Shown: piece after piece, positions 1-10,379 of the stretch
Position numbering within the stretch: position 1 is the first letter of the stretch
Layout: each line of letters starts with the position of its first letter
DNA from: Hyphomonas jannaschiana VP2
Lineage (GTDB): Bacteria; Pseudomonadota; Alphaproteobacteria; Caulobacterales; Hyphomonadaceae
NCBI RefSeq assembly: GCF_000685215.1
Contig: NZ_ARYJ01000011.1
Coordinates: forward strand, 1 to 64,000
Length of the DNA stretch: 64,000 nucleotides
Reading direction: 5' to 3'
Made by a program: the position numbers and the translations under genes
The notes under the pieces: generated by a model
Seen by the model: the letters and a program-made list of their open reading frames with translations, nothing else
What the model was told of the DNA's origin: nothing
The model's database searches: none

Positions 1-66
1 CGCCTTAAGATGGCGCTTGGTGAAACCTGTCGGATAGGTCCGTTCGGAGAGGAAGTCGATCTCCAA
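1..66 (-). CDS. Possible N-terminal fragment of a leftward gene (partial)
   Basis: The reverse strand is open from a TTG at 66 to the window edge and reads LEIDFLSERTYPTGFTKRHL and onward. Its third codon positions are strongly G/C, like real genes nearby, whereas the forward frame over the same bases is not. There is no convincing ribosome binding site, and a stop lies a little upstream of the TTG in this frame. The product continues off the window and no family is recognised. It could also be chance coding potential. Confidence 0.25.
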   Translation of the reverse strand, partial: MEIDFLSERTYPTGFTKRHLKA

Positions 67-106
67 TGAGATCAGGGCTCTGCGGCTATCGCGTATGGCG
101 GATTAC

Positions 107-122
107 GGCGGAATTGTCCGCC
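107..122. promoter_or_regulatory. Inverted repeat upstream of glycosyltransferase gene
   Basis: GGCGGA-ATTG-TCCGCC is a perfect 6-4-6 inverted repeat, and a further GGCGGA copy lies at 97-102. It sits about 80 bp before the glycosyltransferase start, where an operator or short hairpin could act. There is no T-run after it. Function is unknown. Confidence 0.25.
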
Positions 123-202
123 AATTTCAACTGATGGGGCGTGGAGCAGACTCCCGGTCTGCGGTATATTCAGTCTGCCGGGCTGGGAGACGAGGGAAGG
201 CA

Positions 203-1252
203 ATGGAGCAGGCAAACGGGACAGGCCGCGCGACAATCGTTTTGACGACACGGGACCGCTACAGCCTGATGCGGGACTCGATCGCAAACCTCTACGAGAA
301 TACGGATTATCCGTTTGACCTTGTCGTCGTGACAGGCGCGGCGCCCGGCCAGGTAAGACGCTGGTGCGATGAAGAGGCTGCCCGCCGCGGCTTCCGGCAC
401 GTGGCGGTCGATCGCCCGCTGACACCTGCGGAGGCCCGCAATACCGGCATCGAACACGCAAGGGGCGAATATATCGCCTTCGTCGAGAACGACATCATGT
501 ATCGCAAAGGCTGGCTTGGCGCCCTGGTGGCCTGCGGGGATGAAACCGGCGCCGGCATGATTGCGCCGCTCACCTGCGAAGGCCGGCCGATCCACACGAT
601 CGTCCACCATATCGGCCCGGAAGAGAACAATAATGAGACGCTGGAAGAGGCCGGCGACGGGCATAAGGATTTCCACGAGGAGTTCTATCTCCAGGGCAAT
701 ACGCTGGACGAGATCCAGCCGCATCTGAAACGCCGCCGTACGCAGAGCGTCGAGATGCACTGCTTCATGGTGCGCCGTAGCCTGTTCGACCGTATCGGGA
801 CGTTCGATCCGGACATCGTGTCGAAGGAGTATCTCGATTTTTCCTGGCGCGCGCGGGAAGCCGGGGAGAGCATCTGGTTCGAACCGTCTTCTGTGGTCAC
901 TTTCCTGATCCCTTCGGAAGATGACCCTGTGCAGATGGTTGACCTGCCTTACTTTCTGCTGCGCTGGTCACGGTCCTGGCAGAAGCGCAGCCATGACGCG
1001 CTGAAGGCGAAGTGGAACATGCAGGAGGACGGCTTTATCAGCTATCGCCGATCGCTGGCCGACTGGCGGATTGTCGATCATGTCACCAAGCCGACGCTGT
1101 CGCATGTGCCGGTGGTCGGCAAACGCTGGGGCTTTGTCCAGCGTGCGGCCGTGCCGGTGAATTTCTGCCTGAATGCCGCGTCGAACCTGATGGCCTGGCG
1201 CTATGACCGGGCACGCGGCGGAAAAGGCGGAAAGCGCGATCACGCCGCCTGA
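203..1252 (+). CDS. Family 2-like (GT-A) glycosyltransferase
   Basis: A 349-residue cytoplasmic glycosyltransferase expected to move a sugar from a nucleotide donor to an unknown acceptor. The N-terminus has the GT-A beginning TIVLTTRDRY (about residues 10-19). A LTPAEARNTGI stretch precedes GEYIAFVENDIMY, where END takes the place of the usual DxD metal site. The later DFSWRAREAG region resembles the ED-like acceptor-base segment of GT2 enzymes. The ATG at 203 is preferred because GAGGGAAGG ends 2 bases before it; the frame is open back to 95 but lacks a better start. The 3' end overlaps the convergent thioesterase gene by 13 bases. No surrounding polysaccharide cluster indicates the substrate. 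Confidence 0.8.
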   Translation: MEQANGTGRATIVLTTRDRYSLMRDSIANLYENTDYPFDLVVVTGAAPGQVRRWCDEEAARRGFRHVAVDRPLTPAEARNTGIEHARGEYIAFVENDIMYRKGWLGALVACGDETGAGMIAPLTCEGRPIHTIVHHIGPEENNNETLEEAGDGHKDFHEEFYLQGNTLDEIQPHLKRRRTQSVEMHCFMVRRSLFDRIGTFDPDIVSKEYLDFSWRAREAGESIWFEPSSVVTFLIPSEDDPVQMVDLPYFLLRWSRSWQKRSHDALKAKWNMQEDGFISYRRSLADWRIVDHVTKPTLSHVPVVGKRWGFVQRAAVPVNFCLNAASNLMAWRYDRARGGKGGKRDHAA

Positions 1253-1653
1253 AGCGCGCGGAAGGTTGCATTGGCCCGGGCACAGACTGTCTCGTCTGCG
1301 TAGATGGTCGCCGTGCAGAAGGACAGGGTCTTTCCGGTCCTGAGGACGGTGGGGCGGATCTCCAGCCACTGGCCGAGGCGGGCTGTCGAGAGAAAGTCCA
1401 GCGACAGGCCGACTGTGACGAGGCCGGATATGCCGGTGAGGAACAGACCGCAGCTGAGCCCCATCGCATTGTCAGCCAGGGCCGTGATCAGAGCCCCATG
1501 CACAAAGCCGCGAGAGTTGGCGTGGGCGGGCCCCGCGCGCAGGCCGATCCAGATCGACTCGCCGGTATTGCGCGAATAGAGCGGCTCCCATGGGTCCGTC
1601 AGGCCGCTTTTCCTGAAATGGGGCGCAAAGCCCTCCGGTATGCTCTCCGCCAT
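1240..1653 (-). CDS. PaaI-like hotdog-fold acyl-CoA thioesterase
   Basis: A 137-residue single hotdog-domain protein that probably hydrolyses a small acyl- or aryl-CoA thioester in the cytoplasm. The segment SRGFVHGALITALADNAMG (about 47-65) carries the HGG-like/HGA motif and the conserved acidic residue on the following helix (the D of ALAD), as in PaaI-type enzymes. The ATG at 1653 is preferred over one 15 bases upstream because AGGAG lies 7 bases before it. It is divergent from the TetR gene at 1737, and a TAGAC-CA-GTCTA palindrome lies in the shared 83-bp region, so the regulator may control it. Substrate is unknown. Confidence 0.8.
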   Translation of the reverse strand: MAESIPEGFAPHFRKSGLTDPWEPLYSRNTGESIWIGLRAGPAHANSRGFVHGALITALADNAMGLSCGLFLTGISGLVTVGLSLDFLSTARLGQWLEIRPTVLRTGKTLSFCTATIYADETVCARANATFRALQAA

Positions 1654-1703
1654 CTGCCGTCTCCTCATTGCCTGTTAACGGATCGAGGTGTATCGAAACC
1701 ATG

Positions 1704-1715
1704 TAGACCAGTCTA
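1704..1715. promoter_or_regulatory. Palindromic TetR-type operator candidate
   Basis: TAGAC-CA-GTCTA is a perfect inverted repeat between the divergent thioesterase and TetR genes. It abuts a consensus TATAAT at 1716-1721. From memory this core resembles operators described for LmrA/YxaF- and NemR-type TetR regulators. The neighbouring TetR protein has a C-terminal half of the LmrA/YxaF kind, so autoregulation and control of the thioesterase are likely. Binding itself is inference. Confidence 0.6.
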
Positions 1716-1736
1716 TATAATTTTGAGGTGGCAAGT

Positions 1737-2318
1737 ATGGCAACAGCCGTAAAGCATCGTGACGCGCTTCTGGCGGCTTCGGTGAAATTGTTCCGTCAGA
1801 AGGGATATGCGGCGACCGGGCTTGCCGAGATCCTGGCGGAGAGCGGCGCGCCGAAGGGGTCGCTGTATCACTACTTTCCAGGCGGCAAGGCCGAAATCGG
1901 GGCGGAAGCCGTTCAACTGGCCGGGAAGGCCGTGACGCGGACGCTGAAGGATCTTGCGGCAGAGGCAGACGGGCCCGGCGACCTGGTCAGGCGCTATTTT
2001 GATTTGCTGGCCGGGTGGATGGCCGCCTCGGACTATCGGGATGGCTGTCCGATTACGACGACCCTGCTGGAAACTGTGCCGGAGCATGAGGCGATCCGGC
2101 AGGCGGGCGCGGCCGCCTTTGACGCGTGGGCCGGGGTGCTGACGGAATCGGCTGTCGCTGCGGGCATCCCGCTGGCGCGTGCTGAAAGCCTTGCGCGCTT
2201 TGCCATATCCGCGCTCGAGGGTGCGCTCATCCAGTGCCGGGTGGCGGGCAATGCAGCGCCGCTGAGGCTGGTGGCGGAAGAACTTGGCGCGCTGTACGCG
2301 GCGGCGCAAACGCGCTGA
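1737..2318 (+). CDS. TetR family transcriptional regulator, LmrA/YxaF-like
   Basis: A 193-residue one-component repressor. Residues 5-50 form the TetR helix-turn-helix: ALLAASVKLFRQKGYAATGL, then APKGSLYHYFPGGK, the recognition-helix segment. The C-terminal domain contains DGCPITTTLLETVPEHEAIR, a signature I associate with the LmrA/YxaF group. The ATG at 1737 has GAGG 8 bases upstream; an in-frame GTG at 1728 is possible but overlaps the expected transcript start. The TAGAC-CA-GTCTA palindrome upstream suggests autoregulation, and the divergent thioesterase is the most obvious target. The ligand is unknown. Confidence 0.88.
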   Translation: MATAVKHRDALLAASVKLFRQKGYAATGLAEILAESGAPKGSLYHYFPGGKAEIGAEAVQLAGKAVTRTLKDLAAEADGPGDLVRRYFDLLAGWMAASDYRDGCPITTTLLETVPEHEAIRQAGAAAFDAWAGVLTESAVAAGIPLARAESLARFAISALEGALIQCRVAGNAAPLRLVAEELGALYAAAQTR

Positions 2319-2363
2319 AGGGGCGGCGTGACGGAGGCAGGCTGAAGGGCTAAGCCTTGGCCC

Positions 2364-4535
2364 ATGCCCGTCGCACGGATTCTCTTTCCCATGCCCCTGC
2401 CGGAGCCGTTCGATTATGCGGTGCCGGACGATCTGGACGTGGCCGAAGGCAGCTATGTTGCTGCGCCGCTCGGCAAGCATGAGCGGCTGGGAGTCGTCGT
2501 TGAAGTGCTGGGCGATGAGGCGGGCGAGGGGCGCACGCTGAAGGCTGTGTCGGAGGTTTATCCGACGCCGCCGATGACGAAGGCGATGCGGGATTTCCTG
2601 GCCTTTGCGGCGCGTTACACGGTGAGCCATCCGGGGCGCCTCCTGTCGATGGCATTGCGTGCGCGGGCGGGCCTGCTGCCATCGCCGACAGAGACGGTGT
2701 TCACCGCCACAGGTGAACTGCCGCCTCGGATGACGGATGCCCGGGCCAAAGTGCTGGACGTCATGGCGGCGGAGGAGGCGCCGATGACGGCGGCGCAGAT
2801 CGCAGAGGCGGCGGGTGTGTCCTCCGGCGTGGTGCGGGGGCTGGCGGAGACGGGTGCGCTGCAGGCGATCGATGTGCCGACCGATCCGCCATTCCCGCCC
2901 GTGAACCCGGACCTGCCGGGCGCAAATCTCACAGCGGAGCAGGCTGAAGCCGCTGAAGAGCTGCGCCATGCCGTGCGGGCGGACACGTTCCACACTTTCC
3001 TGATCGACGGCGTCACTGGCTCCGGCAAGACGGAAGTCTATTTCGAGGCGATCGCGGAGGCGCTGAAGGCAGATCCGGAGGCGCAGGTGTTGGTCCTGCT
3101 GCCGGAGATCGCGCTGACGCAGGCCATCCTGTCGCGCTTTACCGCGCGGTTCGGCGCGCCCCCTGCGCCCTGGCATTCCGGCCTGTCGGACAAGGAACGC
3201 CGGCGGACCTGGCGCGAGACGGCGCATGGGCGCGCTCGGATCGTGATCGGGGCGCGTTCTGCGCTCTTCCTGCCATTCCAGAAGCTGAAACTGATCATCG
3301 TGGACGAGGAACACGATGGCAGCTTCAAGCAGGAAGACGGGGTGACCTATCACGCCCGGGACATGTCCGTAATGCGCGGCAAGCTTGAGGAGGCGGTTGT
3401 GGTGCTGGCCTCCGCGACGCCTGCGCTGGAGACGGTCGTGAACGCCGAGATGGGACGCTATACGCGGCTGAAACTGTCGGCGCGGCCGGGCGCGGCGCGC
3501 CTGCCGGATGTGGAACTGGTGGATTTGCGGTCCGATCCGCCGGGCAAGGGCATGTGGCTCTCCTCCCGGCTGGTGCATGAGATGCAGGTCACGCTGGAGG
3601 CGGGCGAACAGACGCTCCTGTTCCTGAACCGCCGGGGCTATGCGCCGCTGGTCATCTGCAAGGCATGCGGCGAGCGGCTGAAAACGCCGGGCACGGAGAA
3701 CTGGCTGACAGAGCACCGGTATACGAACCGACTGGTCTGCCACGTCACGGGCTATTCCATCCTGAAACCGCAGAAATGCCCGCATTGCGGGGCGGTGGAC
3801 TCGCTGATGGGCGTCGGCCCGGGTGTGGAGCGCGTTGCGGAGGAAGTGCGCGTGTTGATGCCGGGGGCGCGGATCGAGATCTTTTCCTCCGACACGGCGC
3901 AGGGCGGCGAGGCAACGCGCGGCATCGTCGAGCGGATGGAGCAGGGCGAGATCGATGTGCTGATCGGCACACAGATCGTCGCCAAGGGGCATAATTTTCC
4001 GAACCTCACCCTCGTGGGTGTCGTCGATGCCGATAGCGGCATGAAGGGCGGCGACCTGCGGGCGGGCGAGCGGACCTACCAGCTGCTGAGCCAGGTGGCC
4101 GGCCGTGCCGGACGTGCCGAACGGCCGGGCCGGGCGCTGGTGCAGACCTATGCGCCGGATAATCCGGCCATGCTGGCGCTGGCCGATGGCGACCGGGACG
4201 GCTTCCTCCAGATTGAGCGGGATGTGCGCGCGGAGCTTGGCCTGCCGCCGTTCGGACGGCTTGCGGCGGTCATCATGTCTGCGCCCTCTGCCGAGATGGT
4301 GGACCAGGCCGCGCGGGACGTGGCGGCGCTCGCGCCGAACGGCCAGGGGATTGAGCTGTTCGGTCCGGCCCCGGCGCCGATCACCGTACTGCGCGGACGC
4401 CACCGCAGGCGCTTCCTCGTCAAATCTCCCCGCAATGTGGACCTGTCTGCCTATATGGCCGCGTGGCTGGCGAAGCTTAAGCTGCCGGCGCCTGTCCGCC
4501 TGTCGGTCGACATCGACCCGTATTCATTTCTTTGA
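2364..4535 (+). CDS. priA: Primosomal replication restart helicase PriA
   Basis: A 723-residue 3'-5' DNA helicase that reloads the replisome at stalled forks. The N-terminal DNA-binding domain is followed by Walker A GVTGSGKT (216-223), the DEEH box (314-317), ASATPALET and the C-terminal helicase half with QVAGRAGRAERPG. The zinc region is unusual. Cys432/Cys435 and Cys472/Cys475, the pairs that hold one zinc in known PriA structures, are present. At the second zinc site, the CPxC pair reads TPGT and CHxCG reads CHVTG, leaving only Cys459. I believe related alphaproteobacteria share this, so it is probably a lineage feature rather than damage. The ATG at 2364 gives a normal family N-terminus although no strong ribosome binding site precedes it. 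It stands alone between the TetR gene and a secreted hypothetical. Confidence 0.96.
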   Translation: MPVARILFPMPLPEPFDYAVPDDLDVAEGSYVAAPLGKHERLGVVVEVLGDEAGEGRTLKAVSEVYPTPPMTKAMRDFLAFAARYTVSHPGRLLSMALRARAGLLPSPTETVFTATGELPPRMTDARAKVLDVMAAEEAPMTAAQIAEAAGVSSGVVRGLAETGALQAIDVPTDPPFPPVNPDLPGANLTAEQAEAAEELRHAVRADTFHTFLIDGVTGSGKTEVYFEAIAEALKADPEAQVLVLLPEIALTQAILSRFTARFGAPPAPWHSGLSDKERRRTWRETAHGRARIVIGARSALFLPFQKLKLIIVDEEHDGSFKQEDGVTYHARDMSVMRGKLEEAVVVLASATPALETVVNAEMGRYTRLKLSARPGAARLPDVELVDLRSDPPGKGMWLSSRLVHEMQVTLEAGEQTLLFLNRRGYAPLVICKACGERLKTPGTENWLTEHRYTNRLVCHVTGYSILKPQKCPHCGAVDSLMGVGPGVERVAEEVRVLMPGARIEIFSSDTAQGGEATRGIVERMEQGEIDVLIGTQIVAKGHNFPNLTLVGVVDADSGMKGGDLRAGERTYQLLSQVAGRAGRAERPGRALVQTYAPDNPAMLALADGDRDGFLQIERDVRAELGLPPFGRLAAVIMSAPSAEMVDQAARDVAALAPNGQGIELFGPAPAPITVLRGRHRRRFLVKSPRNVDLSAYMAAWLAKLKLPAPVRLSVDIDPYSFL

Positions 4536-4568
4536 GGGCGCGCCTGTGATACCCATTCCACCATAAGG

Positions 4569-4583
4569 GGGATGTGACATCCC
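4569..4583. promoter_or_regulatory. Perfect palindrome upstream of secreted hypothetical
   Basis: GGGATGT-G-ACATCCC is a perfect 7-1-7 inverted repeat between priA and the next gene, 23 bases before that gene's start. The single-base centre makes an operator more likely than an RNA hairpin, and no T-run follows. No known regulator is assigned. Confidence 0.4.
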
Positions 4584-4605
4584 TTAAGTTGTGGAGGCGC
4601 GCGCG

Positions 4606-5145
4606 GTGCCGGTTTCCTTCAAAGTTGGTCTCCTCGCGGTGGTGGCCTCGGTTTTTGCGCTCGAAAGCCATGCGTGCCGTATCTACAGGCCGTTTGATCC
4701 TGATAAACTTCAGGCCGATTTGGTCCTGCGCGGGCAGGTTATTTCGTACATTTACCCAGATAAGCTGGCTGAAGCGGAAGGCGGGGCGCCAACATTGCCT
4801 ATGAGCAGTGCGATTCTTTGTGTCAGGACCTTGGACACGTATTTTGGAGAGGTACGTGAGAAATGGTGTTTCGATGTTGATAGCTCGACGTTCTCGCCGC
4901 CTGACAGACGCTGGATTCCGGATGACGTAATTGTGGCGGCTAACGCGTTCTCACCTGAGGACAACGAAATATATATCCGGAACAGCGAGCGCTGGTTTGG
5001 GCCTCTCGGCGTGGAAATGAGGGTGTTTAATGCTGGTTGCACTGAACCATACCTGATTGCCTACGACCCTTCCGCTGAGCGTCAGATGATCGAACGTCTG
5101 GTACGGCTTGGCTTCACCACAAGTGAGTCGGAAACCGGGCGCTGA
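4606..5145 (+). CDS. Secreted hypothetical protein
   Basis: A 179-residue protein of unknown function. The GTG at 4606 is preferred to one at 4591 because GGAGG ends 8 bases before it. Residues 1-24 form a signal peptide (FKVGLLAVVASVFALES) ending SHA just before CRIYRP; SHAC is a poor lipobox, so normal export to the periplasm is more likely than lipidation. The mature part has several cysteines (in ILCVRT, KWCFDV and AGCTEP) that could form disulfides. Its bases are visibly AT-richer at third codon positions than priA or the atp genes, which may mean acquisition or weak selection. It is followed by a hairpin and then the atp operon. Confidence 0.65.
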   Translation: MPVSFKVGLLAVVASVFALESHACRIYRPFDPDKLQADLVLRGQVISYIYPDKLAEAEGGAPTLPMSSAILCVRTLDTYFGEVREKWCFDVDSSTFSPPDRRWIPDDVIVAANAFSPEDNEIYIRNSERWFGPLGVEMRVFNAGCTEPYLIAYDPSAERQMIERLVRLGFTTSESETGR

Positions 5146-5151
5146 GCCATC

Positions 5152-5174
5152 GCCTGATCCTGCCGGGATCAGGC
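5152..5174 (+). terminator. Hairpin between hypothetical gene and atp operon
   Basis: GCCTGATCC (5152-5160) pairs perfectly with GGATCAGGC (5166-5174) across a 5-base loop, immediately after the stop at 5145. The T-run expected of an intrinsic terminator is missing, so it may slow decay or assist Rho instead. The 229 bases from here to atpH hold no gene and presumably the atp promoter, which I could not place with confidence. Confidence 0.45.
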
Positions 5175-5403
5175 AGGTCTGGGATGGAGACCGCGTCTCA
5201 ATATTTCCTTTGAATCTATTGGTTTCGCGGGCGCATTGTCATAATTGTCATTTCGCCGCAGACATTGGCGCCATGCCTATGTTGTCAGGTCAGATGACTG
5301 ATGCTAAGCGGCGCACAGTTTTCATGGGCGCGGGCAATTCGCACGCTGCCCTGTTTGCTGTTTTCGGGCCATTCCGCCCACCTGAACATGGACGAAGAGA
5401 CCC

Positions 5404-5964
5404 TTGGCTGGATCAAAGACGACACATGCGAACGAAGCAGCACGCCGTTATGCGAGCGCGCTGTTCGAACTCGCGCAGGACAAAGGCGAACTCGCCAATG
5501 TCTATAAGGATTTCAAGGCATTCGCCGAAATGGCGAACGGCTCTGACGATCTGGCGCTTCTTCTGGAGTCGCCGGCTTTCTCCCGCGAAGACAAGGTGAA
5601 GGCGCTGGGCGAGCTGACGGCCAAGTCCGATCTCGGCGGCCTGTTTGGCAAATTCCTCGGCACGATGGCGCAGAACGGCCGTTCGGGCGACATTCTCGGT
5701 GCCGCAATCGCTTTTGATGAGCTTTACGCACAACAGCGCGGCGTGAAGCGCGCTCTTGTGCGTACCGCCAAGGAAATGACCGGCGCAGAGCGCCAGCGCA
5801 TTGAATCAATCCTCGCCAAGGCCGTTGGCGGCGAGGTGGAACTTACCAGCGAGGTTGACGCCTCGCTCATCGGCGGCATTCAGCTGCGCATCGGGTCCCA
5901 GCTCGTTGACGCAAGCCTTGCCGCCAAACTGGAACGCATGAACACCGCCATGAAGGGAGCTTAG
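5404..5964 (+). CDS. atpH: ATP synthase F1 delta subunit
   Basis: A 186-residue OSCP/delta subunit linking the F1 head to the peripheral stalk of the F1Fo ATP synthase on the cytoplasmic side. The N-terminal helical domain begins [14 protein letters not shown], and the C-terminal part has the typical [19 protein letters not shown] motif. The start is a TTG at 5404, with GAAGAG a few bases upstream; the nearby ATG at 5388 is in another frame. It is the first gene of a compact atpHAGDC operon. As usual in alphaproteobacteria, the Fo genes are not adjacent. Confidence 0.96.
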   Translation: MAGSKTTHANEAARRYASALFELAQDKGELANVYKDFKAFAEMANGSDDLALLLESPAFSREDKVKALGELTAKSDLGGLFGKFLGTMAQNGRSGDILGAAIAFDELYAQQRGVKRALVRTAKEMTGAERQRIESILAKAVGGEVELTSEVDASLIGGIQLRIGSQLVDASLAAKLERMNTAMKGA

Positions 5965-5971
5965 TCGCTCG

Positions 5972-7507
5972 ATGGATATCTCAGCAGCAGAAATTTCGGG
6001 CATCCTGAAGTCGCAGATCGAGAATTTCGGCGTTGAAGCCGAAGTCTCCGATGTCGGTCAGGTTCTGTCAGTGGGCGACGGTATCGCCCGTATCTACGGC
6101 CTCGACAGCGTTCAGGCTGGCGAAATGGTCGAATTCGACGGCGGCATCAAAGGCATGGCGCTGAACCTCGAAAGCGACAATGTCGGCGTCGTGATTTTCG
6201 GTGACGACCGCGACATTAAAGAAGGTGACACCGTCAAGCGCCTCGACGAGATCGTGTCGGCACCGGTCGGCAAGGCTCTGCTGGGCCGCGTTGTGGATGC
6301 CCTCGGTAACCCGATTGATGGCAAAGGCGCGCTGGAAAACGTTGCTGCACGTGAACGCGTGGATGTGAAAGCACCGGGCATCATTCCTCGTAAGTCGGTT
6401 GATGAGCCGATGATGACCGGTCTCAAGGCCATTGACGGGATGATCCCCGTTGGCCGTGGTCAGCGCGAACTGGTCATCGGCGACCGCCAGACCGGCAAAA
6501 CCGCGATCTGCGTTGACACAATCCTGAACCAGAAAGCGACCAATGACGCGGCCAAGGACGACAGCGAAAAGCTGTTCTGCGTCTACGTTGCCATCGGCCA
6601 GAAACGCTCCACGGTGGCGCAGGTCGTCAAGACGCTCGAAGAGCGCGGCGCCCTCGACTACACCATCGTCGTGGCTGCCACGGCTTCCGAACCGGCCCCG
6701 CTTCAGTATCTCGCACCGTTCACCGGCTGTGCCATGGGCGAATGGTTCCGCGACAACGGCATGCACGCCCTGATCATCTATGATGACCTTTCCAAGCAGG
6801 CTGTTGCGTATCGTCAGATGTCCCTGCTACTGCGCCGTCCGCCGGGCCGCGAAGCTTATCCGGGTGACGTGTTCTACCTGCACTCGCGCCTTCTGGAGCG
6901 TGCTGCCAAGCTGAACGAAGAGAACGGTTCCGGCTCTCTGACGGCCCTGCCGATCATTGAAACCCAGGCCAACGACGTGTCGGCCTACATTCCGACGAAC
7001 GTGATCTCGATCACCGACGGCCAGATCTTCCTTGAGACGGACCTGTTCTACCAGGGTATCCGCCCGGCCGTGAACGTCGGTCTGTCGGTGTCGCGCGTGG
7101 GCTCTGCTGCCCAGACGAAAGCGATGAAGAAAGTTGCCGGCTCCATGAAGGGCGAACTCGCCCAGTACCGTGAGATGGCCGCCTTCGCGAAATTCGGTTC
7201 CGACCTGGACGCTGCCACCCAGCGCCTGCTGAACCGCGGTGCCCGCCTGACCGAACTCCTCAAGCAGCCGCAATACTCGCCGCTGCTGATGGAAGAGCAG
7301 GTCTGCGTGATCTACGCCGGTACGCGTGGCTACCTCGACAAGGTCGAGCTGAAAGACGTGACGCGCTACGAGAAAGAGCTGCTGGCTCACCTCCGTGGTG
7401 CGAACAAGGACCTGCTGACCAAGATCGCCGCTGAGAAAGCTCTCACCGACGAGATTGAAGCTGGAATCAAGAAGGCCCTGGACGACTTCACTTCGAAGTT
7501 TGCCTGA
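5972..7507 (+). CDS. atpA: ATP synthase F1 alpha subunit
   Basis: The 511-residue non-catalytic nucleotide-binding subunit of F1. It has the beta-barrel N-terminal domain, P-loop GDRQTGKT (170-177), and the family signature region near [17 protein letters not shown], where the arginine finger lies. Length matches the family. It starts 7 bases after atpH and is followed 36 bases later by atpG. Confidence 0.98.
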   Translation: MDISAAEISGILKSQIENFGVEAEVSDVGQVLSVGDGIARIYGLDSVQAGEMVEFDGGIKGMALNLESDNVGVVIFGDDRDIKEGDTVKRLDEIVSAPVGKALLGRVVDALGNPIDGKGALENVAARERVDVKAPGIIPRKSVDEPMMTGLKAIDGMIPVGRGQRELVIGDRQTGKTAICVDTILNQKATNDAAKDDSEKLFCVYVAIGQKRSTVAQVVKTLEERGALDYTIVVAATASEPAPLQYLAPFTGCAMGEWFRDNGMHALIIYDDLSKQAVAYRQMSLLLRRPPGREAYPGDVFYLHSRLLERAAKLNEENGSGSLTALPIIETQANDVSAYIPTNVISITDGQIFLETDLFYQGIRPAVNVGLSVSRVGSAAQTKAMKKVAGSMKGELAQYREMAAFAKFGSDLDAATQRLLNRGARLTELLKQPQYSPLLMEEQVCVIYAGTRGYLDKVELKDVTRYEKELLAHLRGANKDLLTKIAAEKALTDEIEAGIKKALDDFTSKFA

Positions 7508-7543
7508 GCCCCGGACGACTGAGCACGAACTGGAAGGCCTGAC

Positions 7544-8422
7544 ATGCCCAGCCTGAAGGACCTGAAAAACCGGATCTCCAGCGTGAAATCCACGCAGAAG
7601 ATCACCAAGGCCATGCAAATGGTGGCCGCGGCGAAGCTGAAGCGCGCGCAGGACGCCGCGACGGCTGCCCGCCCGTACGCCGAACGCATGGCCGCGGTTC
7701 TCGCCAATCTGTCGGCATCTGCCGGCGCAGGCGGCCCGAAACTCCTCGCCGGCACAGGCAGCGACCAGACGCATCTGGTTGTCGTCATGACCGCCGAGCG
7801 CGGCCTCGCCGGTGGCTTCAACACCTACACCGCCAAACTTGCCCGTCAGACGATTATCGCGCTGCAGGGCGAGGGGAAGACCGTGAAAGTGCTGACCGTC
7901 GGCAAAAAAGGCCGCGAGCAGCTGAAGCGAGACTTCGCCGACCTGTTTATCGGCCATGTTGACCTCTCCTCCGTGAAGGGTGATGACTTCTCCGAGCCGG
8001 CGATTGCTCTCGGCAAGAACCTCACCACCCGGTTCGAGGATGGCGAGTTCGATGTTGCGACGCTGATCTATTCGCAGTTCAAGAACGTGCTGAGCCAGGT
8101 TCCGACTGCGCAGCAGCTGATCCCGGCCGCGGCCCCTGCCGATGCCGAGACCATCGATCTGGGCGGTGCGATCTATCGTTATGAGCCGTCGGAAGATGCG
8201 ATCCTTGAGGCGCTTCTGCCGCGCTACATCAACACGCAGATCCTTTCCGCCCTGCTGGAAGGCTCTGCTGGCTTCTTTGCGAGCCAGATGACCGCCATGG
8301 ATAACGCGACCCGCAATGCCGGCGAGATGATCGACTCGCTGGAGCTGCAGTACAACCGCGCACGCCAGGCCCAGATCACCAAAGAACTCATCGAGATTAT
8401 TTCGGGCGCGGAAGCGCTCTAG
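7544..8422 (+). CDS. atpG: ATP synthase F1 gamma subunit
   Basis: The 292-residue central rotor shaft of F1. The two ends that form the coiled coil are clear: [20 protein letters not shown] at the N-terminus and the C-terminal [20 protein letters not shown], the best conserved part of the family. It lies between alpha and beta in the usual order. Its C-terminal IISGAEAL ending is typical. Confidence 0.98.
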   Translation: MPSLKDLKNRISSVKSTQKITKAMQMVAAAKLKRAQDAATAARPYAERMAAVLANLSASAGAGGPKLLAGTGSDQTHLVVVMTAERGLAGGFNTYTAKLARQTIIALQGEGKTVKVLTVGKKGREQLKRDFADLFIGHVDLSSVKGDDFSEPAIALGKNLTTRFEDGEFDVATLIYSQFKNVLSQVPTAQQLIPAAAPADAETIDLGGAIYRYEPSEDAILEALLPRYINTQILSALLEGSAGFFASQMTAMDNATRNAGEMIDSLELQYNRARQAQITKELIEIISGAEAL

Positions 8423-9892
<1,470 letters not shown>

Positions 9893-9905
9893 GCGGACAG
9901 GATAG

Positions 9906-10313
9906 ATGGCCGATAAACTCCACTTCTCGCTCGTTTCGCCCGCGAAAGAGCTCTTCTCCGGAGAGGTCGATCATGTGATCGCACCTGGTTCGGATGGCGA
10001 GTTCGGCGTGCTGGTGAACCATGCGCCCTTCATGACGACGCTGCGCAATGGCGTGGTACGCGTTCTGGAAGGCGACACGGTCAAGATGCGCATCTTCGTG
10101 CGCGGCGGCTTTGCGGACATTACGTCGGCCGGCCTGACCATCCTGGCTGAAGAAGCCCGCATGCTCGACGATGTGAAAACCGAAGACGTGCAGGCCGAGA
10201 TGGAAGCCACGCTCCTGAAGATCCAGTCGCTCGACAAGGATGATTCCAACCGCGCGATCCTGCAGGAACACTACGACTATCTCGAAAGCCTGAAGGCTGC
10301 TCTGGTCCACTAA
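9906..10313 (+). CDS. atpC: ATP synthase F1 epsilon subunit
   Basis: A 135-residue epsilon subunit of the central stalk. The N-terminal beta-sandwich has the signature APGSDGEFGVLVNHAPF (about 22-38). It is followed by a short C-terminal helical part (QSLDKDDSNRAILQEHYDYL). In alphaproteobacteria the C-terminal helices of epsilon are generally thought to inhibit weakly, with zeta taking that role. It is the last gene of the operon; a strong terminator follows 23 bases later. Confidence 0.96.
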   Translation: MADKLHFSLVSPAKELFSGEVDHVIAPGSDGEFGVLVNHAPFMTTLRNGVVRVLEGDTVKMRIFVRGGFADITSAGLTILAEEARMLDDVKTEDVQAEMEATLLKIQSLDKDDSNRAILQEHYDYLESLKAALVH

Positions 10314-10336
10314 GGTTGTGCCAGAACCGAATTGAA

Positions 10337-10366
10337 AACGCCGCCCGTTTCCGGGCGGCGTTTTTC
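10337..10366. terminator. Bidirectional intrinsic terminator after atpC
   Basis: An 11-bp perfect stem (AACGCCGCCCG with CGGGCGGCGTT), loop TTTC, then T5 on the plus strand. On the minus strand the same stem is followed by TTTT, so it can also end the leftward crotonase operon, whose last stop is at 10380. Confidence 0.93.
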
Positions 10367-10379
10367 ATTGTGGGGATAA

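Noticed and set aside
1713-4403. An 896-codon open frame on the minus strand opposite priA
   Set aside because: It mirrors a highly conserved gene, contains no known domain and is rich in Arg/His/Gln, the usual sign of antisense frames in GC-rich DNA.
5301-5507. Short plus-strand frame over the atpH leader with an ATG at 5388
   Set aside because: It is out of frame with atpH, which has a clear family N-terminus from the TTG at 5404.
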